64,000 nt of DNA from Candidatus Kouleothrix ribensis (GCA_016722075.1 JADKGW010000001.1:496001-560000); one strand, 5' to 3'; shown: positions 15,600 to 28,839, numbered from the stretch's first letter. A program made the numbers and translations. Notes: a model not told the origin generated them from the sequence alone.

Positions 15600-16975
15600 G
15601 CCGGGCGAGCATGGCGGTTGCAAAGTCAGCTCGGAGGAACGTGTGCTTGCTGCTTCGCAACCACCTGCTGCAGAAACCGATCAATATGATAGGCGAGTGC
15701 GCGCTGGGCCTCCGCTACATTCCTAATCCCGTGTCCGCCCAATATGCCTAGCGCCAGATTGTTCAGCGTCGCTAACACATGCGGCGCCTGACTAGTGCGC
15801 GTGCGCATGCCGTCTTCGTCGAAGCTGCCATCGCGCCGGCTATGCAGGCCGGTTTCGATCCCCCAATGCCCTCGCACCGCTGTCAACAAGCCACGCGCAT
15901 CGACCACCTGCTGCGGCGCGCTGGTCACGCCATAGCGCACCGTCGTCGTTATTCTCCCACTGCACAGCTCGGTCGTGCGGTATTCCAGTTTGAACACTTG
16001 CGCCAGATACGGCCAATCGCTGTACTCTGCGAGCAAACTACTCGCGGTCAACCGTCGCTCCTCGATCCGGCCATGCCCACACTCAATCGTCTGCGCCGTC
16101 GTGAAATCCACGGCTGGTGCCGACCAGCCGGCCTGGACATACTCGGGTGCAAAGAGCAACTCAATCTCGTCGCGCAAGGTCGGCTGGTTGTCCTGCACCA
16201 TCCACAGATAATCGCCACCTGCTTCGACAATCTGGATGCTTAATGCGCGCTGCGTAAACATCGCATCACCGCTCAGGAGTACGCCAGTCACGTCCAATTG
16301 TGTCAGCACGGTTGGCGCGGCAACGATTTCATTTTCCTTGGTCGCAACCGCGATTTGCGCAAGCACGGCCCCGCGACGCGGCACATACGCCGCCAGGAGA
16401 TGCACGCCACCATGACTCTGGCCACGCGGAATCGTGCCACGAATGGTCTTTCCGTCCAAGGCGACCGCGATGCTACAGCGCTCGGGGACCTCGCCCACGG
16501 CGGGCGGTGTCAGCAGGCGGCTGACGAGCTGTTCTAAGGCTGGGATATCGACTGCGCGACCGAGGATACGGCTCCAGGTCGTGTGATGCGGCATGCGTGC
16601 CCACTGGAGGCAAACAGGACGTGCAATTCCTGGCAGCGTAGCTTGGCCCAATCGGCAATATCCTCGACGTGCGTATAGCCAGCAAGTTTGGCAAGCACGG
16701 CGACTGTAACAATCAAGGCCAGCGGATACTGGCGACCACGCGCCTTACGATGATCAACTAGGGTCTGGGCCTGTGTATACAGCGCGCCGACATCGAGCAA
16801 GTAGGTCTCGTCAGGTGCGACGAGGGTGAACGGCAGTGTGCTATAGTTCATGCGACACCTTTCTGGGTGATGGTGTGATTGGCATCCCCATCATACCAAG
16901 AAAGGTGTCACGTATGGTCGGCTATGCTGCTGCTTGAGTCGGCAGCGGACTTTGCAACCGCCATGGCCGGGCGAG
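15600..16975. mobile_element. ISAs1-family insertion sequence with 10-bp target duplication
   Basis: The element spans 15610-16965 (1356 bp). Its ends are 18-bp perfect inverted repeats (15610-15627 and 16948-16965, catggcggttgcaaagtc), which continue with few mismatches. The flanking direct repeats gccgggcgag (15600-15609 and 16966-16975) are the target-site duplication; 8-10 bp is usual for ISAs1. The single transposase gene is frameshifted. The intact duplication suggests a fairly recent insertion. Confidence 0.95.
15626..16851 (-). pseudogene. ISAs1-family transposase, split by a -1 frameshift
   Basis: The N-terminal frame (from ATG 16851) encodes the transposase-associated domain, ending in 'LRCQELHVLF'. 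The remainder continues in another frame as 'CLQWARMPHHTTWSRILG', with the DDE residues in 'VALDGKTIRGT', 'LLSGDAMFTQ' and 'HWGIETGLHS'. Joining the frames at the run of three T (minus strand, 16612-16614) needs one extra T and gives a full-length protein of about 408 aa. This is probably a one-base deletion. Programmed -1 frameshifting is possible but there is no classical slippery heptamer. Confidence 0.88.
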
Positions 16976-17040
16976 TGCAACCATGCCCGCGCTGCGTTCG
17001 TCTCAGCCAGTAGAGCGCCCGCCAATGCCCAGGCTGCGCT

Positions 17041-17814
17041 GTGAGTCGTGGAGAGGAGCTGCGAGTCGCTTTGATCCAGGCATTTCTTGGCGGCATGGCC
17101 GCCCCGCTACGCACGGTTGGCTTGCTGGCCCGCGCGCCGCGGCTCTGGCGCTATGTGCTGGTGCCGATCGGCGTGAACATCATCGTTGGTGCGACGCTGT
17201 ACGCCGGGCTGTTGTTTGCCGGCCTGCGCGCGATCGACGGCATGGTGGCTGGCCTGCCGCAATGGGCCGTGCTGTTCGCGGCGCTGTTTCGCGTGCTGCT
17301 GGTGCTGGTGCTGCTGCTGGCCACCGGCTTTGTGCTGGTGCGCTTCGGCGTGGTACTTGGCGCGCCCTGGTATACGCGGCTTTCCGACCAGATCGAGCTG
17401 ATGCGGCGTGGGCAGCTGCCCGCCAGTGCCGACGGCGCGGGTGCCGCCCTGCGCGATCTCGGGCGCGCGCTGGCCTTCGAGCTGAAGAAGCTGGCGCTGG
17501 TGCTGCTGATTGGTGTGGGCCTGTTGCTGCTCAACTTCGTTCCGGTTGCCGGCCAGCTGCTCGCCACCGCCGGCGGCATCGCGCTTGGCGCCACGATCGC
17601 CTGCCTCGACTTTCTCGACTACCCGCTCGAGCGCCGCCAGCTCAGCTTTCGGGCCAAGCTGCGCGTAATTCGCCGCCACCTGCCGGCCACCGCCGGGTTC
17701 GGCCTGGTCGCGCTTGGCCTGGTCAGCATCCCGCTGCTGAACTTGCTGGCGATTCCGCTGTGTGTCGCGGCCGGCACGCTGCTGTTCTGCGAGCAGATGC
17801 CCGAGCTGCGCTAA
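17041..17814 (+). CDS. EI24/CysZ-like membrane protein
   Basis: The product has up to 257 aa with about five or six hydrophobic segments. The 'LGAPWYTRLSDQIELMRRG' loop and the overall layout fit the EI24 domain family (CysZ-like, sulfate uptake or unknown transport). The start is uncertain: GTG at 17041 lacks a good ribosome-binding site, and TTG at 17071 has GAGAGGAG about 12 bases upstream. The ISAs1 target duplication ends 65 bp upstream of the GTG, so the insertion probably separated this gene from its original promoter. Confidence 0.7.
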   Translation: MSRGEELRVALIQAFLGGMAAPLRTVGLLARAPRLWRYVLVPIGVNIIVGATLYAGLLFAGLRAIDGMVAGLPQWAVLFAALFRVLLVLVLLLATGFVLVRFGVVLGAPWYTRLSDQIELMRRGQLPASADGAGAALRDLGRALAFELKKLALVLLIGVGLLLLNFVPVAGQLLATAGGIALGATIACLDFLDYPLERRQLSFRAKLRVIRRHLPATAGFGLVALGLVSIPLLNLLAIPLCVAAGTLLFCEQMPELR

Positions 17815-18151
17815 CCTCCCGCTTTATCACAACCCGGCGACTGTTTGACGGGGTCACCACCGGCGGCCGATTGGCCGCGCGGGAAAGCCGCTGCGCTACG
17901 AAGCGACGCCCGTTGCAGCGGGCTGGAATGGCGCGCCCCGCAACCTGGCCACAACCCGATCCAGCGATTGTTCATCGCGCTGTAATGTGTGCGCGCTACT
18001 CTTTGCTGGTCGTCTGGCCCGATCAGACGGCATTCGATGATAGGATCTTTGGCCTATGGCGCGGGCCGTGGCGCTTGTGTAGCATGGTCGCTGCCCGTTA
18101 CTATTCGTACAATCTGCGAGCACGCCGGTTGTCACGCCTGCTGGAGGTTGC
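17815..18151. other. Non-coding gap before the second subtilase gene
   Basis: No gene with convincing coding character is seen in these 337 bases. The subtilase promoter should lie here, but no consensus promoter stands out. A GGAGG ribosome-binding site at 18142-18146 precedes the ATG at 18152. Confidence 0.5.
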
Positions 18152-20710
18152 ATGCGCGCAATCACGCTAGTTTGTATTGCCATCGTGCTGGTCACGTCGG
18201 CGGCGGCGGTGGCCGCGCAGCCATCGGCCGGCCCCGCGCTGTATGTGCATCGGCAGCTGCTGCTGCGCCAGCCGGCGGCGCGCCAGCCAGCGTTGCTGCC
18301 ACGCCTGAGTGCTGCTGCGCCAGGCCCGTATGCGATCGTCCAGTTCGCTGGCCCGATCGCCGCCGCCGACCGCGCCGCGCTCGAGGCCACCGGCGCCGCG
18401 ATCCTCGAGTATCTGCCCGATTTCGCCTACCTGGTGCGCGGCACGCCCGTGCAGCTCGACGCTGCGGCAGGCCTGCCGCGTGTGTATGCGCGCAGCTCAT
18501 TCACGCTGGCCGACAAGCTGGCCCCGGCGCTGCTTGGCGCGCTGGCACGCGGTGAAAACGCAACCGGCCCGCTGCAGGTGCTGGCATGGCCAGGCCAGCA
18601 GGCTGCGCTCGCGCGTGAGCTGGGTGCGGCTGCGCTGCGCCCCGACGCGCCCGCTGACATGAATACGCTGCTGCGGCTGGCCGCGCTGCCCTCGACGCGC
18701 TGGATCGAGCCGGCCGGCCGGCCGCGCCTGCTCAACGACGTAGCCCGCGGGATCATGCATGTCGATGCGGCCTGGCAGGCGCGCGGGCTGTATGGCGCCG
18801 GCCAGACGATCGCCATCGCCGATTCGGGCCTCGACACCGGGGTGCCAGCCACGCTCAGCCCCGACTTCGCCGGGCGGATCGCCGCCGCGCACGTGCTCTC
18901 ACCCACCGGCGACCTCGGCGACAATTTTGGCCATGGGACGCATGTGGCCGGCTCGGCGGTCGGCTCGGGCGTGCAGTCGGGCGCGCGGCCGGGCCAGCAC
19001 GCCTACGCCGGCTCGTTCGCGGGCGTGGCCCCCGAGGCGCGTATGGTCATCCAGGCCTTCGAGGCCGACACCCTAGGTAATGTGCTTGGGCTGGCCCCCG
19101 ACTACTACACGCTGTTCGCACAGGCCTACGCCGACGGTGCGCGCCTGCACACCAACAGCTGGGGCGACCCGACCGGGCCGGCCAGCGACCCGGCCGCGCA
19201 GTATGGCGGCTACCCATTTGGCGCCCGCCGCACCGACCAGTTCGTGTGGGATCACCCCGATATGGCGATCTTCTTCGCGGCCGGCAACTCGGGCGTCGAC
19301 GGCACGCCGAATGGCGAGTTCGGCTTCTGCTTCGGCGGCGACGGCATGGTCGACCCCGACTCGCTGCTGGCGCCCGGCACGGCTAAGAATGTGATTACTG
19401 TTGGCGCGAGCGAGAGCGTGCGCTCGCAGGGTGGTGCGAGCCAGATGATCTGGTTGCTGTTCAACCTGCAGTTTTGCCTGGCGGCTAACCCGATCGGCAC
19501 CGACCTGGTTTCGAATAACCCGAACGGCATGGCCGCATTTTCGTCGCGCGGGCCGGCCGACGACGGCCGGATCAAGCCCGACCTGGTGGCGCCCGGCACG
19601 AACATCCTCTCGAATCGCTCGCACTACCCTGGCGCGAGCGTGCTGTGGGGCGAATACAATGCCGACTACACCTTTTCGGGCGGTACGTCGATGGCCACGC
19701 CGCTGGTGGCCGGATCGGGTGCGCTGGTGCGCCAGTGGCTGGCCACGCGCGGCCTGGCTAACCCGAGCGCCGCCGCAGTCAAGGCCGTGCTGCTCAACAC
19801 CACCTACAATATCGCCCCTGGCCAGTATGGCGAAAGCCCCAAGCCCGAGATCCCGGCCGCCCGCCCGAATAGCGTCGATGGCTGGGGGCGGGCCGATCTG
19901 GCCTTTCTGAATGCACCGCCGCCCTACCTGCTGTGGGTCGACGACCATGCCCAGGGGCTGGCGACCGGCCAGTCGGCCGAGTATGCCGGCGTGGCCGGGC
20001 GGCCGCTCGATGTGCTCGATAGCTCGCAGCCGCTACGCGTCATGCTGGCCTACACCGACCCGCCGGCCTCGCTCTCGGCCAGCAAGCAGCTGGTGAACGA
20101 CCTCGACCTGGTGGTCAAGGGGCCGGGCGGCGAGTATTACGGCAACAACGTTGCGGGCGGCGATCGGCTGAATAATGTCGAAGGCGTGGTGATCAACAAC
20201 CCGCCGGTGGGCCGCTACACCATCCAGGTCAAGGCGCATAATGTGCCGATCGCCAGCCAGCCCTATGCGCTGGCGGTGGGCGGCGCGCTCAGCAATGCCG
20301 GGCAGCTCATGCTCGCCAAGAGCGCGCTGCCAGCGCTCGAGGTGCGGCCGGGCGGGCTGATCACCTACACCTTGACGCTGAGCGCGAACCGCGCGGTAGC
20401 GCAGCCGGCCACGCTCAGCGACGTGCTGCCTGCGAACACGGCTTTCGTCAGCGCTTCGAATGGCGGTACGCTCAGCGATGGCGCCGTGGAATGGACGATC
20501 GCGCCATTCGCAGCCGGGGCGACTGTCGCGCGCACACTGGTGGTGCGGGTCGACCCGGCCACGCCCGGCGGTACGGCGATTGTGAACAGCGACTACCGCG
20601 CCAGCAGCGCGGCCGAGCTGCCCGGCGCCGGCCCACCGGTTAGCGTGACGGTACGGCGCGCGGCCCCGGCCGACGACCGGCGCATCTTCGTGCCGCAGGT
20701 GCGGCGCTAG
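18152..20710 (+). CDS. Secreted S8 subtilase with C-terminal DUF11-type domain
   Basis: The product has 852 aa. The signal peptide covers about residues 1-22 ('ITLVCIAIVLVTSAAAVAA'). A propeptide-like region leads to an S8 catalytic domain with Asp224 ('IADSGLDTG'), His261 ('GHGTHVAGS') and Ser513 ('GGTSMATPLVAG'). A jelly-roll domain follows ('DLDLVVKGPGGEYYGNN', 'GRYTIQVKAHNVP'), as in Kp43-type subtilases. The last 130 residues form a DUF11-like repeat ('PGGLITYTLTLSANRA', then 'PATLSDVLPANTAFVSA'), usual in surface proteins. It ends at a strong terminator facing uvrA. It is likely an extracellular or cell-surface protease. Confidence 0.92.
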   Translation: MRAITLVCIAIVLVTSAAAVAAQPSAGPALYVHRQLLLRQPAARQPALLPRLSAAAPGPYAIVQFAGPIAAADRAALEATGAAILEYLPDFAYLVRGTPVQLDAAAGLPRVYARSSFTLADKLAPALLGALARGENATGPLQVLAWPGQQAALARELGAAALRPDAPADMNTLLRLAALPSTRWIEPAGRPRLLNDVARGIMHVDAAWQARGLYGAGQTIAIADSGLDTGVPATLSPDFAGRIAAAHVLSPTGDLGDNFGHGTHVAGSAVGSGVQSGARPGQHAYAGSFAGVAPEARMVIQAFEADTLGNVLGLAPDYYTLFAQAYADGARLHTNSWGDPTGPASDPAAQYGGYPFGARRTDQFVWDHPDMAIFFAAGNSGVDGTPNGEFGFCFGGDGMVDPDSLLAPGTAKNVITVGASESVRSQGGASQMIWLLFNLQFCLAANPIGTDLVSNNPNGMAAFSSRGPADDGRIKPDLVAPGTNILSNRSHYPGASVLWGEYNADYTFSGGTSMATPLVAGSGALVRQWLATRGLANPSAAAVKAVLLNTTYNIAPGQYGESPKPEIPAARPNSVDGWGRADLAFLNAPPPYLLWVDDHAQGLATGQSAEYAGVAGRPLDVLDSSQPLRVMLAYTDPPASLSASKQLVNDLDLVVKGPGGEYYGNNVAGGDRLNNVEGVVINNPPVGRYTIQVKAHNVPIASQPYALAVGGALSNAGQLMLAKSALPALEVRPGGLITYTLTLSANRAVAQPATLSDVLPANTAFVSASNGGTLSDGAVEWTIAPFAAGATVARTLVVRVDPATPGGTAIVNSDYRASSAAELPGAGPPVSVTVRRAAPADDRRIFVPQVRR

Positions 20711-20749
20711 GGCCTGCCACGAGCAAGCCGCCAGTATGCCACACGCAAA

Positions 20750-20780
20750 GGGGGTTGCGGGCCACCGGCCCGCAACCCCC
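20750..20780. terminator. Bidirectional terminator hairpin between subtilase and uvrA
   Basis: A perfect 14-bp stem (20750-20763 with 20767-20780) with a 3-base loop lies between convergent genes, 39 bp after the subtilase stop and 34 bp after the uvrA stop. Confidence 0.8.
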
Positions 20781-20814
20781 GCCTTGTGAATGCGCTACGA
20801 CGCCTATTCTATGG

Positions 20815-24090
<3,276 letters not shown>

Positions 24091-24384
24091 AGCTGTTTTC
24101 CTGGTGTATCACACGCGAAACGCCGCGTCAGCGCGCCTGGTCGCTGCGATGCGGCGTCGTTTCATCTGAACGGGTGTGCGAAAAGTATAGCACCAGTGGG
24201 CGTATTCGTCAAAGCTGCTGGCGTTGTGCTCAGCAGCTCAAACGGCCGGCCGGCTGCTATTGCCCGTGATCGCACTGGTGGCTTGTACGAATGTCTATGC
24301 ATCCAATCGTACCGCCTAATGCGGCAAGATTTGATCCTGATTTCGCACAAGTTTGCGAATGTGGCAGTGGTTGTAGGGGGCTGC
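24091..24384. other. Gap upstream of uvrA
   Basis: No gene is seen. An imperfect inverted repeat (gaaacgccgcgtc near 24118 with gcggcgtcgtttc near 24152) lies in the probable uvrA leader. No obvious LexA-type operator was recognised. Confidence 0.35.
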
Positions 24385-24750
24385 TCAGCTGGTTTCGAGT
24401 TCGACTTGCACCAGCGGGCTAGATTGCACAAACGCCTCGAGTTGATCGCGCCGATCCCATTTCGCCACCACCTGGGCCAGCACCTGGCGCCTGGTCGCCT
24501 CATCGGTGATTGGCATTGCCCTGGCTGGAATGTCGGCTTGTGTGCTCTGCTTCAGGTGAAAGGTGAACTGAGGATTGGCCACCAGATTCGCATACCAATC
24601 GCGCCGGCCTGGCAGGCCGGTAATATAGAGTTTGCGATCGATATTGTGGAAGGCGATCTCAATCCTGCGCGGTTCCCCCGATTTCTTACCAACAGTTGTC
24701 ATGTCGATCAGGCTGTCGGTGGCGAGTGCGTGTTCGATCTCGGCGTTCAT
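24385..24750 (-). CDS. Nitroreductase-fold, F420-dependent oxidoreductase family (DUF385)
   Basis: The product is 121 aa from the ATG at 24748-24750 (AAGGAG upstream on the minus strand; the longer frame to 24921 is not needed). The pattern 'IDMTTVGKKSGEPRRIEIAF', 'LYITGLPGRRDWYANLVANP' and 'FTFHLKQ' fits the split-barrel deazaflavin-dependent nitroreductase family, which uses F420 or a flavin to reduce diverse substrates. Substrate and cofactor cannot be read from the sequence. It lies alone between uvrA and the cyclase gene. Confidence 0.75.
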   Translation of the reverse strand: MNAEIEHALATDSLIDMTTVGKKSGEPRRIEIAFHNIDRKLYITGLPGRRDWYANLVANPQFTFHLKQSTQADIPARAMPITDEATRRQVLAQVVAKWDRRDQLEAFVQSSPLVQVELETS

Positions 24751-24889
24751 GGTCTTCAACTCCTTTGCTGCTCGATTAGGGTGCCATGCCATTCCAATGC
24801 GGCAGCCCGTGCCGCAAAACCCACCCAACCGCTTCGAAATAGGCGCGGCGCATGGCGCAGCGTGGGATGTGGTGAAGCTACCGAGTCGC

Positions 24890-27835
24890 TTAGTGCGCGG
24901 TCTCTTTGAACTCGTACTCAACCTCGTAGATCGGCACCGGCTCGAGCTTGCCTTTCAGCTGTACCGGGTCGCTCTTGCGCAGCGGCCAGGGCGCCGGCCA
25001 GTGCGCCGGCAATGCCTCGATCAGCTGTGCGGCGACGATGATCTGGCCGGCCTGGGCAATCCCGTTCAGCCGGCTGGCGGTGTTGACCACATCGCCGATC
25101 AGGGTGTAGTCCATGCGCTGCGCCGAGCCAATGTTGCCAACGACCGCGCGGCCGTAGGCGATGCCGATGCCCATGCCGATCTCGCGCTGTAAGTCGGTAT
25201 GCCAGCGTTCGCTCAGCTCGGCGAAGGCGCGCTGCAGATCGACCGCCGCCAGCAGCACGCGCTGCAGGTCGTCGGCTCGCGCGATCGGGCTGCCGAACAC
25301 GCCGATCAGCCCGTCGCCCAGGAATTTGTCGATCGTGCCGCCGTGGCGGTAGAGCACATCGGTCATGGCCGTGAAGAAGCGATTAAGCACCTGCCCAACC
25401 AGCACGCGCGGCGGCAGGCCCTCAGTCAGCGCGGTGTAGCCGCGAATATCGGCCACAATCACGGCCACGTCGCGCTCGATCGGCTCGCCGATGTCGCCGC
25501 CGCCGGCCAGCACCTCTTCGACCACCTGCGGCGACACGTAGCGCCGAAAGACGCTGCGCAGGCGTTCCTGCTCGTGCCGCTCGAGTTCTTTGAGCGCGCT
25601 AATATCTTGCAGCACGGTCACGCGCCCGATCAGCTCGTTGTCGGCACCGCGCACCGGCGCGACGCTCACGTTAAAGGTTTCGCCCTCGGACAGCACCACC
25701 TCGTTGAGTGGCGACGAGGTGTGGCCATTGCGCTGGCCGCTCAGCGCCTTCAGCAGATCGGCATGCGTGATCAGCGTGCTGATTGGCTGTTGTTCGGCAT
25801 GCACGCCCAGGCCAAGCCGCTCGTGCGCCGCGCGGTTGGCCAGCAGCAGGCGGTCGTCGGTGCCGATCAGCAAGATCGGGTCGGCTGCGCCGCCGAGCAC
25901 TGCGTCGAGCGTGCTGCGCTCTTCGGCCACCTCGCGATACAGCCGCGCGTTCTCGAGCACCTGCGACACCAGGCTGGCGACGGTTTCGAGCAGGGTCATT
26001 TCGATCTGGCTGAACTGGCGCACCCGGCCGGTCAGGTCGAGCACAATTGTGCCGATGCGCCGGCCGCCGGTGCTCAGCGGCGTCAGCGCCAGCGCGCCGA
26101 TCTGATTACGCAGCAGGCTTTCGCGCATGCCCTCCAGCTCGGCGTCGGTCTCGATCGCGCTGAACAGCTGGGTCGTACGTACATCGATGGTTGCCAGCTC
26201 GTGCAGCGGCAGCGGAAAGCGCACCTGCGACCCCGGCGTGGCCGGCTGGGCGCTGTGCATCGCCAGGCGCAGGCCGTTGCGCCGCTCGTCGCCCAGGATG
26301 ACAATGCCACAATGCTCGACGCCAAAGATCGCCGCGATTGCCGCTGCGGCTGTGCGCAGATTGGCATTGGCGTCGAGCTGGGCCGTCAGCGCCACCGACA
26401 TCGAGTTGACCTGGCCGACCTGCCGCACGCGCCGCTGCTCGGAGTCGAATAGCTGTGCATTTTCGAAGGCTACACCCAGCTGGCCCGAGAGCGTGTCGAG
26501 CAGGCGGATGTCGTTAGGCCCGAACGCACCCACGCTACTGCTCTCGACGCGCAGCACGCCGAATACCTCGCGCGCGGTGAGGATCGGCACCGCCAGCACC
26601 GAGCGCGTATCGTCGGTGAAGCTGCTGGGCACGAAGCGCGGGTCGTCGCGCACATCGGCCACGCACAGTGGCTCTTGGCGCATGGCCGCGTGGCCGGCCA
26701 GCCCCGCGCCGATCGGCGTGCGCCGGCCCATGTGCGCGGCTTCGTCGGCGGCACCGGCCATCGCGCGCACCACCAGATCGCCGCCGTCGCGCAGCAGGAT
26801 CGACACGCTTGGGTAGCCGAACGTCAGGTGAACCAGGTAAGCCACCAGCCGTACCAGCTGCTCGGGCCGCATCAGCTCGGTCAGCAGCCGGCTGACCTGG
26901 TTGATGCGCTGGAGCTCCTCGTTGCGGCGTTCGAGCAGGTCGTTCTGAGTGCGCGTCAGCCGAAACAGCTCGGCGTTCTCGAGCGCAATTGCGCTCTGCG
27001 CCGCCACCGAGTCGAGCAGGCTGAGATGCTCGGTAGTGAAGTAGCCCGGCGTGTGATGCACCAGCGTGATCACGCCGAGTATGCGATCTTCGCGCCTGAT
27101 CGGCACAGTCGCAACGCTGCGCACCATCTGCTGGTGCGGCGTGGTCGCCACCCAGCGCGGGTCGTCGCGCGTGTCGTGGATGATCGCCGGCTGGCGCTCG
27201 CGCAGCACCCACCCGGCGATCCCGTCGCGCAGGATGTCGTCGGGCACAACCTTCGGGCGATTGCGGATGCTCGAGAATAGGCGCGGCATGTTGTCGGTGG
27301 TCAGAATGATACTGGCGCGCACCGCGCCAACTGCGTCGGCAAGCTTGTCGAGGAAGTGCGTCAGCAGCTCTTCGAGGTCGAGCGTGGTGCCTAGCTCGCG
27401 GGTCAGGTGCAGCAGCAGCTCAGTCTTGCGCTGCTCCGATCGCAGCGAGCGCTGGCTGCGTTGTAGCCGCAGCATTGCGCGTACGCGCGCCAGTAGCTCG
27501 GCGAACTCGACCGGCTTGACCAGGAAGTCGTCGGCGCCGGCGTCGAGTGCGGTCACCTTCGATTTCGGGTCGTTGCGCGCGGTCACCAGGATCACCGGCA
27601 CGAACGGCTTGTCGGGCTGAGCCTTGATCTGCTCAGTCACCTGCTGGCCGTTGATGCCGGGCAGCATCAGATCCATCAGCACCAGGTCGGGTGTGACGAG
27701 ATCCATATAGGCCAGGGCTTCTTCGCCACTCGATGCGTTCGAGACGCGGTAGCCGGTCTCCTGGAGCAGGAGCTGCAGCATGCGCCGGATACTGGGATCA
27801 TCGTCGACGACCAGGATATGCGCCTGTTCGTTCAT
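24890..27835 (-). CDS. Receiver-GAF-GAF-GAF-PAS-class III adenylate cyclase
   Basis: The product is 981 aa from the ATG at 27833-27835; a TTG at 27851-27853 would add six residues. Residues 1-120 are a response-regulator receiver ('LVVDDDPSIRRML', phospho-acceptor in 'LVLMDLMLPGING'). Three GAF domains follow (about 165-310, 340-480, 500-640), then a PAS domain (about 650-760) and a class III nucleotide cyclase (about 780-970). The cyclase has both metal Asp residues ('VIVADIRGYTAL', 'KFLGDGLIGVFG'), the adenine-type Lys and Asp ('DKFLGDG', 'DYTLIGDVVNTASR') and the catalytic Asn/Arg. It should make cAMP in response to a partner histidine kinase and small ligands. No kinase is adjacent. Confidence 0.92.
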   Translation of the reverse strand: MNEQAHILVVDDDPSIRRMLQLLLQETGYRVSNASSGEEALAYMDLVTPDLVLMDLMLPGINGQQVTEQIKAQPDKPFVPVILVTARNDPKSKVTALDAGADDFLVKPVEFAELLARVRAMLRLQRSQRSLRSEQRKTELLLHLTRELGTTLDLEELLTHFLDKLADAVGAVRASIILTTDNMPRLFSSIRNRPKVVPDDILRDGIAGWVLRERQPAIIHDTRDDPRWVATTPHQQMVRSVATVPIRREDRILGVITLVHHTPGYFTTEHLSLLDSVAAQSAIALENAELFRLTRTQNDLLERRNEELQRINQVSRLLTELMRPEQLVRLVAYLVHLTFGYPSVSILLRDGGDLVVRAMAGAADEAAHMGRRTPIGAGLAGHAAMRQEPLCVADVRDDPRFVPSSFTDDTRSVLAVPILTAREVFGVLRVESSSVGAFGPNDIRLLDTLSGQLGVAFENAQLFDSEQRRVRQVGQVNSMSVALTAQLDANANLRTAAAAIAAIFGVEHCGIVILGDERRNGLRLAMHSAQPATPGSQVRFPLPLHELATIDVRTTQLFSAIETDAELEGMRESLLRNQIGALALTPLSTGGRRIGTIVLDLTGRVRQFSQIEMTLLETVASLVSQVLENARLYREVAEERSTLDAVLGGAADPILLIGTDDRLLLANRAAHERLGLGVHAEQQPISTLITHADLLKALSGQRNGHTSSPLNEVVLSEGETFNVSVAPVRGADNELIGRVTVLQDISALKELERHEQERLRSVFRRYVSPQVVEEVLAGGGDIGEPIERDVAVIVADIRGYTALTEGLPPRVLVGQVLNRFFTAMTDVLYRHGGTIDKFLGDGLIGVFGSPIARADDLQRVLLAAVDLQRAFAELSERWHTDLQREIGMGIGIAYGRAVVGNIGSAQRMDYTLIGDVVNTASRLNGIAQAGQIIVAAQLIEALPAHWPAPWPLRKSDPVQLKGKLEPVPIYEVEYEFKETAH

Positions 27836-28043
27836 GCGTGCGCTCCGGGGCAAAGGTTAAAAAAAGGCGAAACGCCCTGGTGTTATTGTAGCCTTTCGAG
27901 CGCGATTTTGCAACAAAAAGCGCGCTGTTACAGCATTGTAATCTACTACCGGCGTTACAGAAGTGTGGCTGGCCGGCCCATGCTCGCGGCCGGCTGCATG
28001 CGCGCCTGGCTCGGCTGGCTCTGCGCAAGCTGTGTGCTCGGCA

Positions 28044-28640
28044 CTAGCCGCCGGGGCTATCGGCGATGCCCACCACCTGAAACCAGGGCGGCTCCGCGTC
28101 GGGGTTGTGTTCGATCCGCATGCCGGCCTTGCGCATCACCGCGATCGAGGCAGCATTCGCGTATGTCGTCGTTGCGATCACCCGCTGGAGCTTGAGCTGC
28201 GTAAAGGCATAGTCGATCAGCGCGCGCGCGGCCTCGCCGGCATAGCCCTGGCGCTGGTGCGCCGGCGTGATCGCCCAGTACAGCCCAAACGCGGGCACGA
28301 ACCGCCGCGCCCGATCGGGCGGCACGGCCGAGCTGAAGCCAGGCAGCCGATCGAACGGGCCGAGCGCCGGCACATAGCCGGCCGCGCCGATCAGCTCGCC
28401 ACTGCGCTTGAGCACCACCGCGCGGTCGCCATAGGGTGGCTGGTACATCCAGGCCAGCTGCTCGTAGTTCAGCACACTCCACTCCAGCCAGGCCCGCCGC
28501 TGCTCGCGCGTCTGCGCACCGGCGGTGCCGGTGTCGGCCTGGCCCAGCTCGATGTCCAGGATGCGATACGCGGCCTCCAGGTCGCCAAGCACGAATGGGC
28601 GAATCAACAGGCGCTCGGTGGTGAGTATGGGCATGTGCAT
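28044..28640 (-). CDS. GNAT-family N-acetyltransferase
   Basis: The product has 198 aa. 'ILTTERLLIRPFVLGDLEAA' is the typical RimJ/RimL-type start. 'WAITPAHQRQGYAGEAARALI' is the acetyl-CoA-binding loop (Q/RxxGxG/A). 'NAASIAVMRKAGMRIEHN' is the C-terminal motif. It is a cytosolic acetyltransferase of unknown substrate. It shares no operon with its neighbours. Confidence 0.9.
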   Translation of the reverse strand: MHMPILTTERLLIRPFVLGDLEAAYRILDIELGQADTGTAGAQTREQRRAWLEWSVLNYEQLAWMYQPPYGDRAVVLKRSGELIGAAGYVPALGPFDRLPGFSSAVPPDRARRFVPAFGLYWAITPAHQRQGYAGEAARALIDYAFTQLKLQRVIATTTYANAASIAVMRKAGMRIEHNPDAEPPWFQVVGIADSPGG

Positions 28641-28766
28641 AGGTGTTCCTTGCTACGATGTAGAGGCATATGCACTCCTGCTTCTGTACCAGTCGCTGGC
28701 CAAGCGTAGCATGGGCGCGCCTGTGCGCACATAGGCAGGCCCCCGGCGGCCCGCCGCAGCTTGCGG

Positions 28767-28772
28767 TATAAT
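28767..28772 (+). promoter_or_regulatory. Possible -10 element (TATAAT)
   Basis: A consensus TATAAT lies 68 bp before the favoured ATG (28840) of the repeat-domain membrane protein. The -35 region is GC-rich and not consensus. If it is used, transcription would start around 28780, too close to the upstream ATG at 28786 for a normal leader. This supports the start at 28840. Confidence 0.4.
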
Positions 28773-28839
28773 ACGGGTAGGGTGTATGCCGCCACGTTGG
28801 GCTGGCAAATATTGCATCAGCATAACGCATAACCGAATT

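Noticed and set aside
16534..16851. Independent small gene of 105 aa
   Set aside because: It is the N-terminal piece of the frameshifted ISAs1 transposase.
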